Positions 18,241 to 27,020 of a DNA stretch of 63,428 nucleotides are shown here, one piece after another. This DNA comes from Scybalousia_A sp964639765 (GTDB lineage Bacteria; Bacteroidota; Bacteroidia; Bacteroidales; P3). The DNA lies in contig CAZXEN010000009.1 of the NCBI GenBank assembly GCA_964639765.1, positions 1 through 63,428 on the forward strand, in the 5' to 3' direction. Numbering within the stretch: position 1 is the stretch's first letter; each line of letters starts with the position of its first letter. A model generated the notes under the pieces. It did no database searches and was not told the DNA's origin. It saw only the letters and a program-made list of their open reading frames with translations. A program made the translations under genes and the position numbers.

Positions 18241-18302
18241 GATAATTGACAGTTTTGGGTAAAGTTTTTGCGGGAGCATTATGCGTTTTTGTCTCAATTA
18301 TC
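18241..18302 (+). ncRNA. Candidate small foldback RNA
   Basis: GATAATTGACA at 18241-18251 pairs with TGTC..AATTATC at 18290-18302, an 11-bp stem with a two-base bulge that closes a loop of about 38 bases. The stem begins where the strong upstream promoter should start transcription. An eight-codon frame (MRFCLNYH) begins at the ATG at 18281, so a leader peptide is a second reading. No T-run follows directly. I do not recognise an RNA family. Confidence 0.4.
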
Positions 18303-18693
18303 ACTAAAGACCTCCATTGCACATTTTTCTTGTATATCATAAAACTTAATCCAAAAAGTATTAATTATCAGTATTTTATAATTAAAAATATCTTCGTCTT
18401 TTACAAATAACATCAAGACTTTACCCAACAAAAACGAAGAGTTTGTAAACAAAAACGAAGACTTTTTACCTGAAAACCAAATCTTTCCCAAAAAAAAGCA
18501 GGATCTTTTTGGGATGCTTTTGTGTGCTCGTATGGAAATGACCTCATTCTTTATACTGACTATAATATTTTTATACAGACCATAGCATTCTTGATATTCC
18601 TTTATACATTCCCGAACAAGCAAGGCAGCAGTGCAAAACGCAAAAAAACAAACACTCCCCATATCCAAAAGCGGGCAGATGTTTTTTTTGTTG
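18303..18693. other. A/T-rich intergenic stretch with short repeated motifs
   Basis: It contains two direct copies of ACAAAAACGAAGA (about 18431 and 18455), a CTTCGT upstream that can pair with them, and a hairpin (TCCCAAAAA / TTTTTGGGA) near 18485-18513. A 136-codon minus-strand frame crosses it but has no coding character I trust. The promoter of the next gene follows. Confidence 0.4.
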
Positions 18694-18701
18694 TATCTTT
18701 G
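18694..18701 (+). promoter_or_regulatory. -7 box TATCTTTG of the methyltransferase gene
   Basis: TATCTTTG fits TAnnTTTG and lies 33 bp before ATG 18735. It excludes the longer in-frame extension that begins at 18522. Confidence 0.6.
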
Positions 18702-18734
18702 CAAAACAGAAAGAACAAAGCCAAAGTTTGGGAA

Positions 18735-19448
18735 ATGGAATTTTTATGTAAACAATTTGCGTTGAATCACTCCCGTTCTTCCATGAAAGTAGGGACAGAC
18801 AGCATAGTCCTTGCTTCTTTGATGAACAGGTATTTTGAAAACAGGGAAGAAACAAGAACGGTACTTGATGTAGGAACAGGTTGTGGAATACTCGCTCTCT
18901 GCATGGCACAGGTGTTTCCGTATGCTGAGATTACGGCAATAGATATTGATGGAAGTTCAATAGAAGAATGCGGGAAAAATTTCTCCCTGTCCAAATGGAA
19001 TGCAAGACTGAATGCACAACAGGTTTCTTTTGAAGACTTTGCTTGCCGATATCAGGCAAAGTTTGACTTTATAATATCCAATCCTCCTTATTTCAGTAAC
19101 TCGTTGTTATCACCTGACAAAACCAGAAGCAATGCCAGACACAACAATTCCTTGTCTTTGGAGAATTTTGTCTCCTCCTCATGTCTATTGTCCAAAGAAG
19201 GCACAAAGACAGCGGTAATTCTTCCCTGCAAAGAGACTAAAATATTGGAAGAACTCTTTGAATGCAAGGGTTTTGGTGTAGAATATAGATGCAATATATC
19301 TCCAAAAGAACAGACCGGAACAAAGAGAATGGTCAGTCTCTTCAGTAGACAGCCAGCAAAAACAAGGGAAGAATACTTTTACATCCGCAATATCAACAAT
19401 GAATACAGCGAAGAATACAGACAAATCACACAGGCATTTCTTCTATAA
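18735..19448 (+). CDS. tRNA1(Val) (adenine(37)-N6)-methyltransferase, TrmN6/YfiC type
   Basis: This 237-residue class I SAM-dependent methyltransferase should methylate N6 of A37 in tRNA1(Val). The SAM-binding motif DVGTGCGILAL is followed by ITAIDID and the N6-adenine catalytic motif NPPYFSN (an NPPY signature). The N-terminal FALNHSRSSMKVGTDSIVLA is characteristic of the TrmN6 group. The start at 18735 is set by the promoter at 18694-18701. The neighbouring tRNA cluster is on the other strand and probably unrelated. Confidence 0.88.
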   Translation: MEFLCKQFALNHSRSSMKVGTDSIVLASLMNRYFENREETRTVLDVGTGCGILALCMAQVFPYAEITAIDIDGSSIEECGKNFSLSKWNARLNAQQVSFEDFACRYQAKFDFIISNPPYFSNSLLSPDKTRSNARHNNSLSLENFVSSSCLLSKEGTKTAVILPCKETKILEELFECKGFGVEYRCNISPKEQTGTKRMVSLFSRQPAKTREEYFYIRNINNEYSEEYRQITQAFLL

Positions 19449-19503
19449 CAGGTTTTTAAGATACATTCAGCAGTTTTAATTGCCGAAGTCTTCGTCTAAA
19501 AAA

Positions 19504-19968
19504 TCAGAACACGAAAGAAAAAGGCAACAAATCGTTTACACTCTCAAAACAGACCACTTTCTGCTCATTGGTTAGTATCATTACTTTTATATTCTGCTTT
19601 GATATATTATTCTGAATTTCCATCATAACCTGCCTGCATGCACCACAAGGGAAAGCAGTTGCAGGATTGTTGCTCTCATCTTTTGCAACGATGAACAAGG
19701 ATGTAGGTTCCTGATGAAAAGTTACCGCATTGGAAAGTGCAATTCTTTCTGCACACATACCGGAAGGATACGCTACGTTCTCCTGATTTACTCCAAGAAA
19801 TATTTTTCCTGATTTGGTTCTTACGGCACAGGCGACCTTGAATTCAGAATACGGAGAATAAGAATTATCTATTATGTCCAAAGCCCTGTTCATCAGCTCC
19901 CTATCCCTGAACAGCAAGTCTTCCAAATCAAGAATCCTATAGTTTATATCCAACTTTTTGTATTCCAT
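19504..19968 (-). CDS. cdd: Cytidine deaminase
   Basis: This 154-residue enzyme converts cytidine and deoxycytidine to uridine and deoxyuridine in pyrimidine salvage. The zinc site of the small homotetrameric type is clear: GMCAERIAL supplies the first Cys and the catalytic Glu, and PCGACRQVM supplies two more Cys. It starts three bp after the fcl stop codon, so the two are translated from one message. Confidence 0.96.
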   Translation of the reverse strand: MEYKKLDINYRILDLEDLLFRDRELMNRALDIIDNSYSPYSEFKVACAVRTKSGKIFLGVNQENVAYPSGMCAERIALSNAVTFHQEPTSLFIVAKDESNNPATAFPCGACRQVMMEIQNNISKQNIKVMILTNEQKVVCFESVNDLLPFSFVF

Positions 19969-19971
19969 TCA

Positions 19972-21048
19972 TTAATTATTTTTGTACCACTCCGTCAAAA
20001 GATGTATTCCTTCCTCTATTTCTATTTTGTGGTGCCAACCCAAAGAATGAAGTTTGGAAACATCTGTCAATTTTCTTGGAGTTCCGTCCGGCTTATCACT
20101 GTTCCACAAGATAATTCCTTTATAGCCTATCTCTCTCTGTATCTTTTCAGCAAGTTCTTTTATGGTTATTTCTTTTCCTGTTCCTATGTTTATATGGCAG
20201 TTTCTTATCTCTTTATCCGAAGGAGTATAAGTATCCTCAAAATCCACATTCAAAAGGATATGTACGCTGGCATCTGCCATATCTTCACTCCAAAGAAACT
20301 CCCTGAACACTTTTCCTGTACCCCAAAGACTCAATCTGCCTTTTTCTATTCCATACCTGCCTAATATAGAAACTATCTGTTCTTCTTTTGCATCACCGCA
20401 AACATTTTCTACCGGACGTTTGTCCAAATCCTTTCTTATGCTCTCAAAATCATTTTCCATTAAACATTTTGCAAGATATAATTTTCTAATCATCGCAGGC
20501 AAAACATGAGAATTCTCCAAATGGAAGTTGTCATTTGGGCCATAAAGATTTGTCGGCATAACAGCAATATAGTTACAACCATACTGAATAGAAAAACTTT
20601 CACACATTTTCAATCCTGCTATTTTTGCTATAGCATAAGGCTCGTTAGTATATTCCAAAGGTGATGTAAGCAATGTCGTTTCTTTCATAGGTTGTGCGGC
20701 ATCTCGTGGGTAAATACAAGTAGAACCAAGAAAAAGAAGTTTTTTCACTCCATGACGAAAACTTTCTCCGATGACATTCTGCTGAATCTGTAGGTTCTGA
20801 TAAATAAAATCCGCACGAAAAGTATTGTTTGCCACAATACCTCCAACGTGTGCTGCGGCCAGAACAACCACTTCAGGCTTTTCCTTGTCAAAAAACTCTT
20901 TTACTTTTGCCCCATCCAATAGGTCCAACTCGTTATGAGTACGTCCTACAAGATTATTATAGCCTCTTTTTTTGAGGTTTTCCCAAATAGCAGAACCTAC
21001 CAATCCTCTATGTCCTGCAACATATATCTTTGTTTCTTTATCAAACAT
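19972..21048 (-). CDS. fcl: GDP-L-fucose synthase
   Basis: The enzyme epimerises and reduces GDP-4-keto-6-deoxymannose to GDP-L-fucose, the donor for fucosylated polysaccharides and glycoproteins. The 358-residue product has the Rossmann motif VAGHRGLVGSA, GSTCIYP, and the SDR catalytic pair in YAIAKIAG. I start at ATG 21048 (MFDKETKIYV); this overlaps the TerC stop by eight bases (ATGTTTGA), a sign of translational coupling. A longer TTG-initiated frame is unlikely. Gmd, the preceding pathway enzyme, is not in the window. Confidence 0.95.
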   Translation of the reverse strand: MFDKETKIYVAGHRGLVGSAIWENLKKRGYNNLVGRTHNELDLLDGAKVKEFFDKEKPEVVVLAAAHVGGIVANNTFRADFIYQNLQIQQNVIGESFRHGVKKLLFLGSTCIYPRDAAQPMKETTLLTSPLEYTNEPYAIAKIAGLKMCESFSIQYGCNYIAVMPTNLYGPNDNFHLENSHVLPAMIRKLYLAKCLMENDFESIRKDLDKRPVENVCGDAKEEQIVSILGRYGIEKGRLSLWGTGKVFREFLWSEDMADASVHILLNVDFEDTYTPSDKEIRNCHINIGTGKEITIKELAEKIQREIGYKGIILWNSDKPDGTPRKLTDVSKLHSLGWHHKIEIEEGIHLLTEWYKNN

Positions 21049-22114
21049 CTTGTTCCTTTTTTTCTGGCAAAACAATTGAAAACAATATACTTAAAAGTAG
21101 AATACCTATTATAATCAAAAGAGAAACAACGATAGGTATTTCAATATTAATAGGGTTACTCTCTATTATCATTTTTATGCCAATGAACAACAACAGAACA
21201 GACAATCCTGTTTTCAAATAACGGAACATCTTTATTATGCCGCTGATAAGGAAGAACAAGGAACGCAAACCAAGAATGGCGAATATATTTGAAAAGAATA
21301 CAATATAAGGATCCTTTGTTACAGAAAATATTGCCGGAATACTGTCCACTGCAAACAATATATCCGTAAATTCTATTATCACCAGACATAAAAGCAATGG
21401 TGTTATATATCTTCTGCCATCTTTTTTGATTACAAAATCGTGTCCTTCTATTGTATTTGTTACAGGAAATACTTTGGACAATACTTTTACTACAGGATTA
21501 TTCTCCGGATGAAGTTCTTCTTTCTTGTTTCTTTTCAAATACATGGAAATGGCAGAATAGATAAGAAATACTCCAAAAATCAAAAGCAGCCATTCATATT
21601 TTGCAACCAAAGCTCCGGCAGCAAAGATAAAAATAAACCTCATTATCATTGCACCCAATATTCCCCACATAAGAACTCTTTTATAGTATTGTGGAGGTAC
21701 TGAAAAAGTAGAGAAAATAAGTATCATCACAAATATGTTGTCTATGCTTAAAGAGTATTCTATAAGATAACCCGTAAAATATTCCAACGTCAAATTTTTG
21801 TTATATTCATTCACAGCTTCCTCATACGACAAAGCATCCATAGAATTCACAACAGCATTTTCGTGATACTTGCTTGCTATCTCTTTGAGGGTTTGTTTGT
21901 CTTCTATGCCGTGTATCTGATTTCCTGCAAAACGTATGACCATTCCAAAAGCCACAGTCAAAGCAATCCATATCAAAGTTGTTATAACTGCTCTTTTAAG
22001 ACTTACAACCTTGTCTTGTTTTTCCAATACACCAAGATCAAATATCAACAGGGCAAGTATTAAAACAACAAAACCTGCAAAAAACAACATTTGTATCAAC
22101 TGTGAACTAAGCAT
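21041..22114 (-). CDS. TerC/Alx family integral membrane protein
   Basis: The 357-residue protein has about eight or nine membrane helices and the family's acidic signatures: GYLIEYSLSIDNIFVMILIF in the first half and VIIEFTDILFAVDSIPAIFS in the second. Members are linked to manganese export or tellurite and alkaline stress; the substrate here is inferred. The ATG at 22114 is chosen over a TTG at 22120. A -7 box is at 22134-22141. It forms an operon with fcl and cdd. Confidence 0.92.
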   Translation of the reverse strand: MLSSQLIQMLFFAGFVVLILALLIFDLGVLEKQDKVVSLKRAVITTLIWIALTVAFGMVIRFAGNQIHGIEDKQTLKEIASKYHENAVVNSMDALSYEEAVNEYNKNLTLEYFTGYLIEYSLSIDNIFVMILIFSTFSVPPQYYKRVLMWGILGAMIMRFIFIFAAGALVAKYEWLLLIFGVFLIYSAISMYLKRNKKEELHPENNPVVKVLSKVFPVTNTIEGHDFVIKKDGRRYITPLLLCLVIIEFTDILFAVDSIPAIFSVTKDPYIVFFSNIFAILGLRSLFFLISGIIKMFRYLKTGLSVLLLFIGIKMIIESNPINIEIPIVVSLLIIIGILLLSILFSIVLPEKKEQDV

Positions 22115-22133
22115 AAACAAAATTTTTAGGATG

Positions 22134-22141
22134 CAAAATTA
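22134..22141 (-). promoter_or_regulatory. -7 box TAATTTTG of the terC-fcl-cdd operon
   Basis: CAAAATTA on the plus strand is TAATTTTG on the minus strand, 20 bp before the ATG. No clear -33 element is seen. Confidence 0.55.
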
Positions 22142-22287
22142 CAAAATAAAAACAATTTCTATCATATTTTGGCAAATAAACTATTTTATTTTACAACAAT
22201 AATAGTATGTTGGACAAAAATAATGGCAAAAAATCTGTTATTTGATAAATATTTTAAAATTCTCTTCGTTGTATTATAAAAATTAAT

Positions 22288-22295
22288 TACTTTTG
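22288..22295 (+). promoter_or_regulatory. -7 box TACTTTTG of the SEL1-pgm operon
   Basis: TACTTTTG fits TAnnTTTG and lies 25 bp before the ATG at 22321. A GTTG 16 bp upstream is a weak -33 candidate. Confidence 0.5.
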
Positions 22296-22320
22296 TGGTC
22301 TAATTTAAAACATATGTTAT

Positions 22321-22914
22321 ATGAACAAAATAGAATTTAAAAAATTGTTTTTTTGTATTTTTCTATTCTCACTCTCTGGCTCGTTGTCTGCTCAAACATT
22401 TGTAGCCGCAGCAGAAGATGGAGATGCTGTTGCTCAATATAAATTAGGGAGAATGTACTCCCAGGACGGCAAAATGCAAAAGAATATCAAAAAAGCAATC
22501 TATTGGTACACAAAAGCTGCTGAACAAAATCAAAAAGATGCTATCATGGCATTGGGAGATTTATATTACTATGGCGAAGATGTAAAACAAAATGTGCATC
22601 TTGCTTTCACCTATTACAAAAAAGCAGCAGAACTGAACAATTATGAAGCTTGCTATTCTTTAGGAGAAATGTATTCTCAAGGCGTTGGCGTTGCCAAGCA
22701 TCTGCCTACTGCTTTCAAATACTATAAACAAGCGGCTGACGATGGAAGTTTGGCAAAAGCCATGTTCAAAGTTGGAACAATGTACTATGAAGGCTCAGGC
22801 TGCAAAAAAGATGTTGCACAAAGTCTCAACTATATAAAGATGGCTTACCGTGAAGGTTATCCGACAGCATTGGAATATTGGAATGAAAATCAATTATGGC
22901 AATATGAAGAATAA
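22321..22914 (+). CDS. Exported SEL1-repeat (tetratricopeptide-like) protein
   Basis: The 197-residue product has a signal peptide (LFFCIFLFSLSGSLSAQ) and four to five SEL1 units of about 36 residues with the pattern AQYKLGRMYSQ...NIKKAIYWYTKAAE. SEL1 repeats form alpha-solenoids for protein-protein contacts. The protein should be periplasmic. Its stop codon is overlapped by the next gene, which has the same repeat type, so the two are probably a functional pair. Confidence 0.88.
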   Translation: MNKIEFKKLFFCIFLFSLSGSLSAQTFVAAAEDGDAVAQYKLGRMYSQDGKMQKNIKKAIYWYTKAAEQNQKDAIMALGDLYYYGEDVKQNVHLAFTYYKKAAELNNYEACYSLGEMYSQGVGVAKHLPTAFKYYKQAADDGSLAKAMFKVGTMYYEGSGCKKDVAQSLNYIKMAYREGYPTALEYWNENQLWQYEE

Positions 22915-23911
22915 GGGAATAAATATCGTTATATATATTGCTTTTGCCTTGTTTATTCTTTCTGCAAACAATGTAAAAGCACAACAAAGTCTGGAACTCA
23001 AGGCCCGTTCAGGCAACGTCACTGCTATGTACAACTTGGCAGAACAATACTATAAAGGTGTAGGTATGTTACAAGATTACAAGCAGGCTTTTGTCTGGTA
23101 CAAACAAGCTGGAGACAAAGGAAATCTTGAAGCATGCTATATGACCGCAACAATGTATGAAGAAGGCAAAGGCTGTACACAGAACTACACCAATGCTTTC
23201 AACTATTACCTTAAAGCAGCAGAGCGCGGGCATGAAAAGTCCCAGATGAAAGCAGCTACAATGCTTGACTCAGGGTTAGGAACCCGTAGAAGCATTTCCC
23301 GTGCCTATCTTTGGTACCGTGTATGTGCAGAAAGAGAAGAAGGTTTGGCACAAAGACGTATAGGAGATTGTTATCTGACAGGTGAGGTTGTGGAAGAAAA
23401 TTGGCAGGAAGCTGTATATTGGTATGAGAAGGCAGTAAAGAACAACGACACAGTAGCAATGGCTTACTTGGCTTACATACTTTCTTCCAACGGTTCTGTT
23501 GCTCCAAACTATGAAAAAGCATATAATCTTACAAAGAATGCATTGGAAAAAGATATTCCTATGGCCCAATATGTCTATGCTGAAATGCTACAAAACGGAT
23601 ATGTGGAGCCAAAGAACGAAAGCAAGGCTATGAGTTATTATAGACTTGCTGCCCAAAACGGTATCTTGCAAGCAAAGGAAGTTGTGGCATTGGACAACTA
23701 CAAAAACAGTGGAGACGTGGAAGAAATCCTTAACCTGAAGTCTATTTACAGGGCTGAAAGCTACCTAATCCTTGCACAAGCATATCAGAATGGAGAAGGA
23801 GTAAAGAAAAACAACAGGAAGTCTTTGGAATATTATAACAAAGCGGCTTCTATGGGCAGTCAAGAGGCTCAAGAATATTTAAACAACAGAAAAACAAACA
23901 AAAGAAGATAA
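22904..23911 (+). CDS. Exported SEL1-repeat protein, overlapping the preceding SEL1 gene
   Basis: Translation from ATG 22904 gives 335 residues: a signal peptide (YIAFALFILSANNVKAQ) followed by about eight SEL1 units such as AMYNLAEQYYKGVGMLQDYK and AQAYQNGEGVKKNNRKSLEY. The start overlaps the previous gene by 11 bases in another frame. A GTG-initiated extension to 22850 would hide the signal peptide and is rejected. The gene ends six bp before the phosphohexomutase gene, so the three form an operon. Function beyond scaffolding is unknown. Confidence 0.87.
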   Translation: MKNKGINIVIYIAFALFILSANNVKAQQSLELKARSGNVTAMYNLAEQYYKGVGMLQDYKQAFVWYKQAGDKGNLEACYMTATMYEEGKGCTQNYTNAFNYYLKAAERGHEKSQMKAATMLDSGLGTRRSISRAYLWYRVCAEREEGLAQRRIGDCYLTGEVVEENWQEAVYWYEKAVKNNDTVAMAYLAYILSSNGSVAPNYEKAYNLTKNALEKDIPMAQYVYAEMLQNGYVEPKNESKAMSYYRLAAQNGILQAKEVVALDNYKNSGDVEEILNLKSIYRAESYLILAQAYQNGEGVKKNNRKSLEYYNKAASMGSQEAQEYLNNRKTNKRR

Positions 23912-23917
23912 TACATT

Positions 23918-25660
23918 ATGGCTGAATTGGACAAACAAGCGTTGGCTAATGCTGAACAATGGCTGAACAGCAGCAGCATCAACGAAGATATAAAAAAAGA
24001 AATCCTAAGACTGAAACAGGAAAACGTAGAAGAATTCAACGATGCTTTCTACAAGAAACTTGCTTTTGGCACAGGCGGTCTTAGAGGTATAATGGGAGTC
24101 GGCACAAACAGAATGAACAGCATCGTTGTTGCGATGTCAACTCAGGGTTTTGCCAACTACATAAAAGAACAGAATCCCGACAAACAGGAGATAAAAATAG
24201 CTATCGCTTTCGACAGCAGAAACAACAGTAAAGATTTTGCCACAATCACTGCCAAAGTTTTTGCAGGCAACGGTTTCAAGGTATTCTTGTTTGAAAACAT
24301 ACACCCTACCCCTCTTTTGAGTTTTGCGGTGAGAGAGCTTAAATGTGATGCAGGCGTTATGCTTACTGCTTCTCACAATCCTAAGGAATACAACGGCTAT
24401 AAAGCTTATTGGAACGATGGTGGTCAGTTGGTTTTCCCTCATGACGAGAACGTAATAGAAAGAGTAAATGCAATAAAAGACATTTCTCAGGTTGTAATGC
24501 AGGAGAACATGGACAACATCACCATATTGAAAGATGATTTCGACAAGATTTATTACTCAAAGATTAAGACCCTTTCCCTTGCCAACAAAGATTTGGAAAA
24601 ATACAAAGACATCAAAATAGCCTATACTCCTTTGCACGGAACAGGATATAGAATGGTGCCTGAAGCCCTTAGGGAATATGGTTTCAACAACATTGTTACA
24701 GAAAAACAACAGAGCATTCCTAATGGCGATTTTCCTACTACCGTTTCTCCAAACCCTGAGGAGAGAAGTGCTTTGGAACTTGGCATAAAGCTAATGGAAG
24801 AAGAGAAGGCAGACATTCTTCTTGCTACAGACCCAGATGCTGACCGTGAAGCCCTTACCATAAGAGACAACAACGGAAAGATAATGATGCTTAACGGCAA
24901 TCAGACTGCCACACTTATCACCTATTATCTGCTTGAAAGATACAAAGAACTTGGATTGTACAAAGGCAATGAGTTTGTAATAAAAACTATTGTTACCTCT
25001 GAACTTATAAAAGTTGTGGCAGAGGATTACAAAGTAAAATGCTATGATGTTCTTACAGGCTTCAAATGGATAGCAGACAAGATTCTTAACTTGGAAGGAA
25101 AAGAAAAATATATCGGCGGCGGTGAAGAGAGCTACGGATACTTGGTCGGAGATTTTGTAAGAGACAAAGACGCTGTTTCCACTTGCTGCCTGTTGGCTGA
25201 AATGTGCGCATGGGCAAAACAAAACGGCAAGACAATATACGATATTCTTCTGGATATATACCGCAAATACGGATACTATCAGGAAGGACTTGTTTCTGTT
25301 GTCCGCAAAGGCAAGACAGGAGCGGAAGAAATAGAAAAGATGATGTCTGATTTCAGAAACAAACCTCCTAAGACTATCATCGGAAAACGTGTTGTAAGAA
25401 TAAACGATATAGAACTTCAAACAAGCAAAGATATTCTTACTTCCAAGGAAGAAAAACTTGACTTGCCTAAGTCAAACGTTCTGCAATACTATCTTGAAGA
25501 CGGCAGCAAGGTTTCTGTCCGTCCTTCCGGCACAGAACCAAAAATAAAGTTCTACTTTGGAGTAAGAACAGAGTTCAAAGCAAATGACAACTTCCAGTCT
25601 TTATTGGAAGCCTCACAAAACAAGATAGAACAAATCAAAAAAGAACTTAAACTTGTATAA
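23918..25660 (+). CDS. Phosphoglucomutase/phosphomannomutase (alpha-D-phosphohexomutase)
   Basis: The 580-residue enzyme interconverts hexose 1- and 6-phosphates. All four family motifs are present: the phosphoserine loop TASHNPKEYNGYK, the metal site DPDADREAL, the sugar loop GGGEESYGY, and the phosphate loop RPSGTEPKIKF. The length and N-terminal FGTGGLRGIMG resemble the PGM2-like group, which may also accept phosphopentoses. It is the last gene of the SEL1 operon and is followed by a terminator. It can feed sugar-nucleotide synthesis, but the preferred substrate cannot be read from sequence. Confidence 0.93.
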   Translation: MAELDKQALANAEQWLNSSSINEDIKKEILRLKQENVEEFNDAFYKKLAFGTGGLRGIMGVGTNRMNSIVVAMSTQGFANYIKEQNPDKQEIKIAIAFDSRNNSKDFATITAKVFAGNGFKVFLFENIHPTPLLSFAVRELKCDAGVMLTASHNPKEYNGYKAYWNDGGQLVFPHDENVIERVNAIKDISQVVMQENMDNITILKDDFDKIYYSKIKTLSLANKDLEKYKDIKIAYTPLHGTGYRMVPEALREYGFNNIVTEKQQSIPNGDFPTTVSPNPEERSALELGIKLMEEEKADILLATDPDADREALTIRDNNGKIMMLNGNQTATLITYYLLERYKELGLYKGNEFVIKTIVTSELIKVVAEDYKVKCYDVLTGFKWIADKILNLEGKEKYIGGGEESYGYLVGDFVRDKDAVSTCCLLAEMCAWAKQNGKTIYDILLDIYRKYGYYQEGLVSVVRKGKTGAEEIEKMMSDFRNKPPKTIIGKRVVRINDIELQTSKDILTSKEEKLDLPKSNVLQYYLEDGSKVSVRPSGTEPKIKFYFGVRTEFKANDNFQSLLEASQNKIEQIKKELKLV

Positions 25661-25682
25661 ATTATATGATCATATTCATAAG

Positions 25683-25714
25683 AAACACCGCCCATTCCAG
25701 AGCGGTGTTTTTTC
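25683..25714 (+). terminator. Rho-independent terminator after the phosphohexomutase gene
   Basis: AAACACCGC at 25683-25691 is the exact complement of 25702-25710, with a ten-base loop and a following T-run. It lies 22 bp after the stop. Confidence 0.85.
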
Positions 25715-25826
25715 TATAAACAAAAGAGAAATAGTTTATTTTACCCACTAACACATAAACTTCTATACCTGTATACCCAAACAATTTTACAGAACCTATA
25801 TAATAGAAAGAAAAAAATCATGGTAT

Positions 25827-27020
25827 TTAATTCCAAGTTTTACCCCCTGGAATAAATGTCTTTTCAGCATTTTTTAATCTTATTTCAAAACAATAATACT
25901 TATTAGTGTTAAATCCATAACCAAGATGCACTGTACACGACCCCGTATTACCCCTTTTTAGATGTATATCAGATTTGGTAACGTTCCTTTCATCGCTGTT
26001 TCCATCATTATATTTTTTTGCTGTAACCAATACATTTATTGTTGTATCTTTTAACCCTATGTAGTTAAATTCCAAAACACCCGAATTAAAATCAAATTCT
26101 GGATCCGAGGTTATAATAATTGGAGATGTAGATTTTATTTTACTGATAAATGATAATAGTTCTTCGTTCCTCTCTTTTTCTGCAGCTAATTTACTTTCAA
26201 TTTCTGAGTTTTGATCAGACAACTGCGATATTCTTTCTTTTTTTTCTTTAATATCTCCTTTTGCATAATCCAAATTATCTTCATAGTAAATGGCAGCGAT
26301 AACAAAAGCGGCTGAAACCAAAAACAAAATAAGAGAAATAACAACAATCCAAGTAAATTTTGTTTTCTTCCTACTTAATTCTGAGTAACTGTCTTGTAAA
26401 TCTTCGTATTTTTTCTTCCATTGTAAAGATTGGTCACTCAAACTTTTTATTTTCAAGGCAAATGAGGACGGATTGGCATTTTTTTGTGTAACATATATGT
26501 TGTTATAATGCTCAATTGCATCGGTTATTTTATCTATGTCGTCTTCCTCTAAAGAAAAATGTACTATTGCATTTTTGTTTATAGAATAATCTTCATTGGA
26601 AATAGGTTTAAAAAGCTTATGAAAATTCTTATTCAAATTGCCTTTGACATGTGAAAACAGATTTTCAATTTCTCCTTTTTTTGAGACAAAATCAAACAGA
26701 TTTAATACTATTCCTCCATTAGTATCAAACTTAAAAACTTCTCCTTTTTTGGCTGCATATACAAGAATATTAACAAAACGAGTAAAAAGCTTTCTTATGT
26801 CAAGACATATATCAGAATTTACAATACATATACCATATATATTCCCATTAGCTGTTTTTGTTATGTAGTTATAATACATTAACCCACCTTCTCGGTGTAT
26901 AATTAATTGGCTACCATTGACAGCATTCTTACATAGATCCTTGAAAAAAACATCTCCATTGTTGGGATATAATTGAAAAGAAGAATCTATGTAAGAATAT
27001 ATATATACTGATGTTATCAT
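25827..27020 (-). CDS. Unrecognised single-TM protein: N-terminal domain, coiled coil, C-terminal beta-rich domain
   Basis: I do not recognise this 397-residue protein as a named family. It has no signal peptide. Residues 1-180 form a mixed domain whose segment NIYGICIVNSDI + LFTRFVNILVYAAKKGEV resembles the matching part of the 386-residue protein two genes upstream. A charged segment (190-220), one membrane helix (about 222-245), and a coiled coil (250-292) follow. Residues 300-397 are rich in short beta-strand patterns. Its ATG overlaps the stop of the protease gene as ATGA, which implies coupling. It is the last gene of the cassette. A membrane sensor or anchor role is an inference. Confidence 0.75.
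   Translation of the reverse strand: MITSVYIYSYIDSSFQLYPNNGDVFFKDLCKNAVNGSQLIIHREGGLMYYNYITKTANGNIYGICIVNSDICLDIRKLFTRFVNILVYAAKKGEVFKFDTNGGIVLNLFDFVSKKGEIENLFSHVKGNLNKNFHKLFKPISNEDYSINKNAIVHFSLEEDDIDKITDAIEHYNNIYVTQKNANPSSFALKIKSLSDQSLQWKKKYEDLQDSYSELSRKKTKFTWIVVISLILFLVSAAFVIAAIYYEDNLDYAKGDIKEKKERISQLSDQNSEIESKLAAEKERNEELLSFISKIKSTSPIIITSDPEFDFNSGVLEFNYIGLKDTTINVLVTAKKYNDGNSDERNVTKSDIHLKRGNTGSCTVHLGYGFNTNKYYCFEIRLKNAEKTFIPGGKTWN

Noticed and set aside
18294..18704. 136-codon minus-strand frame between the tRNA block and the methyltransferase gene
   Set aside because: It has low-complexity, Lys/Phe/Ile-rich composition, no recognisable motif, and lies across a repeat-rich stretch and antisense to a promoter.
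22321..23911. CRISPR-like or tandem DNA repeat in the SEL1 genes
   Set aside because: The repeats exist at the protein level only; the DNA units are too diverged.
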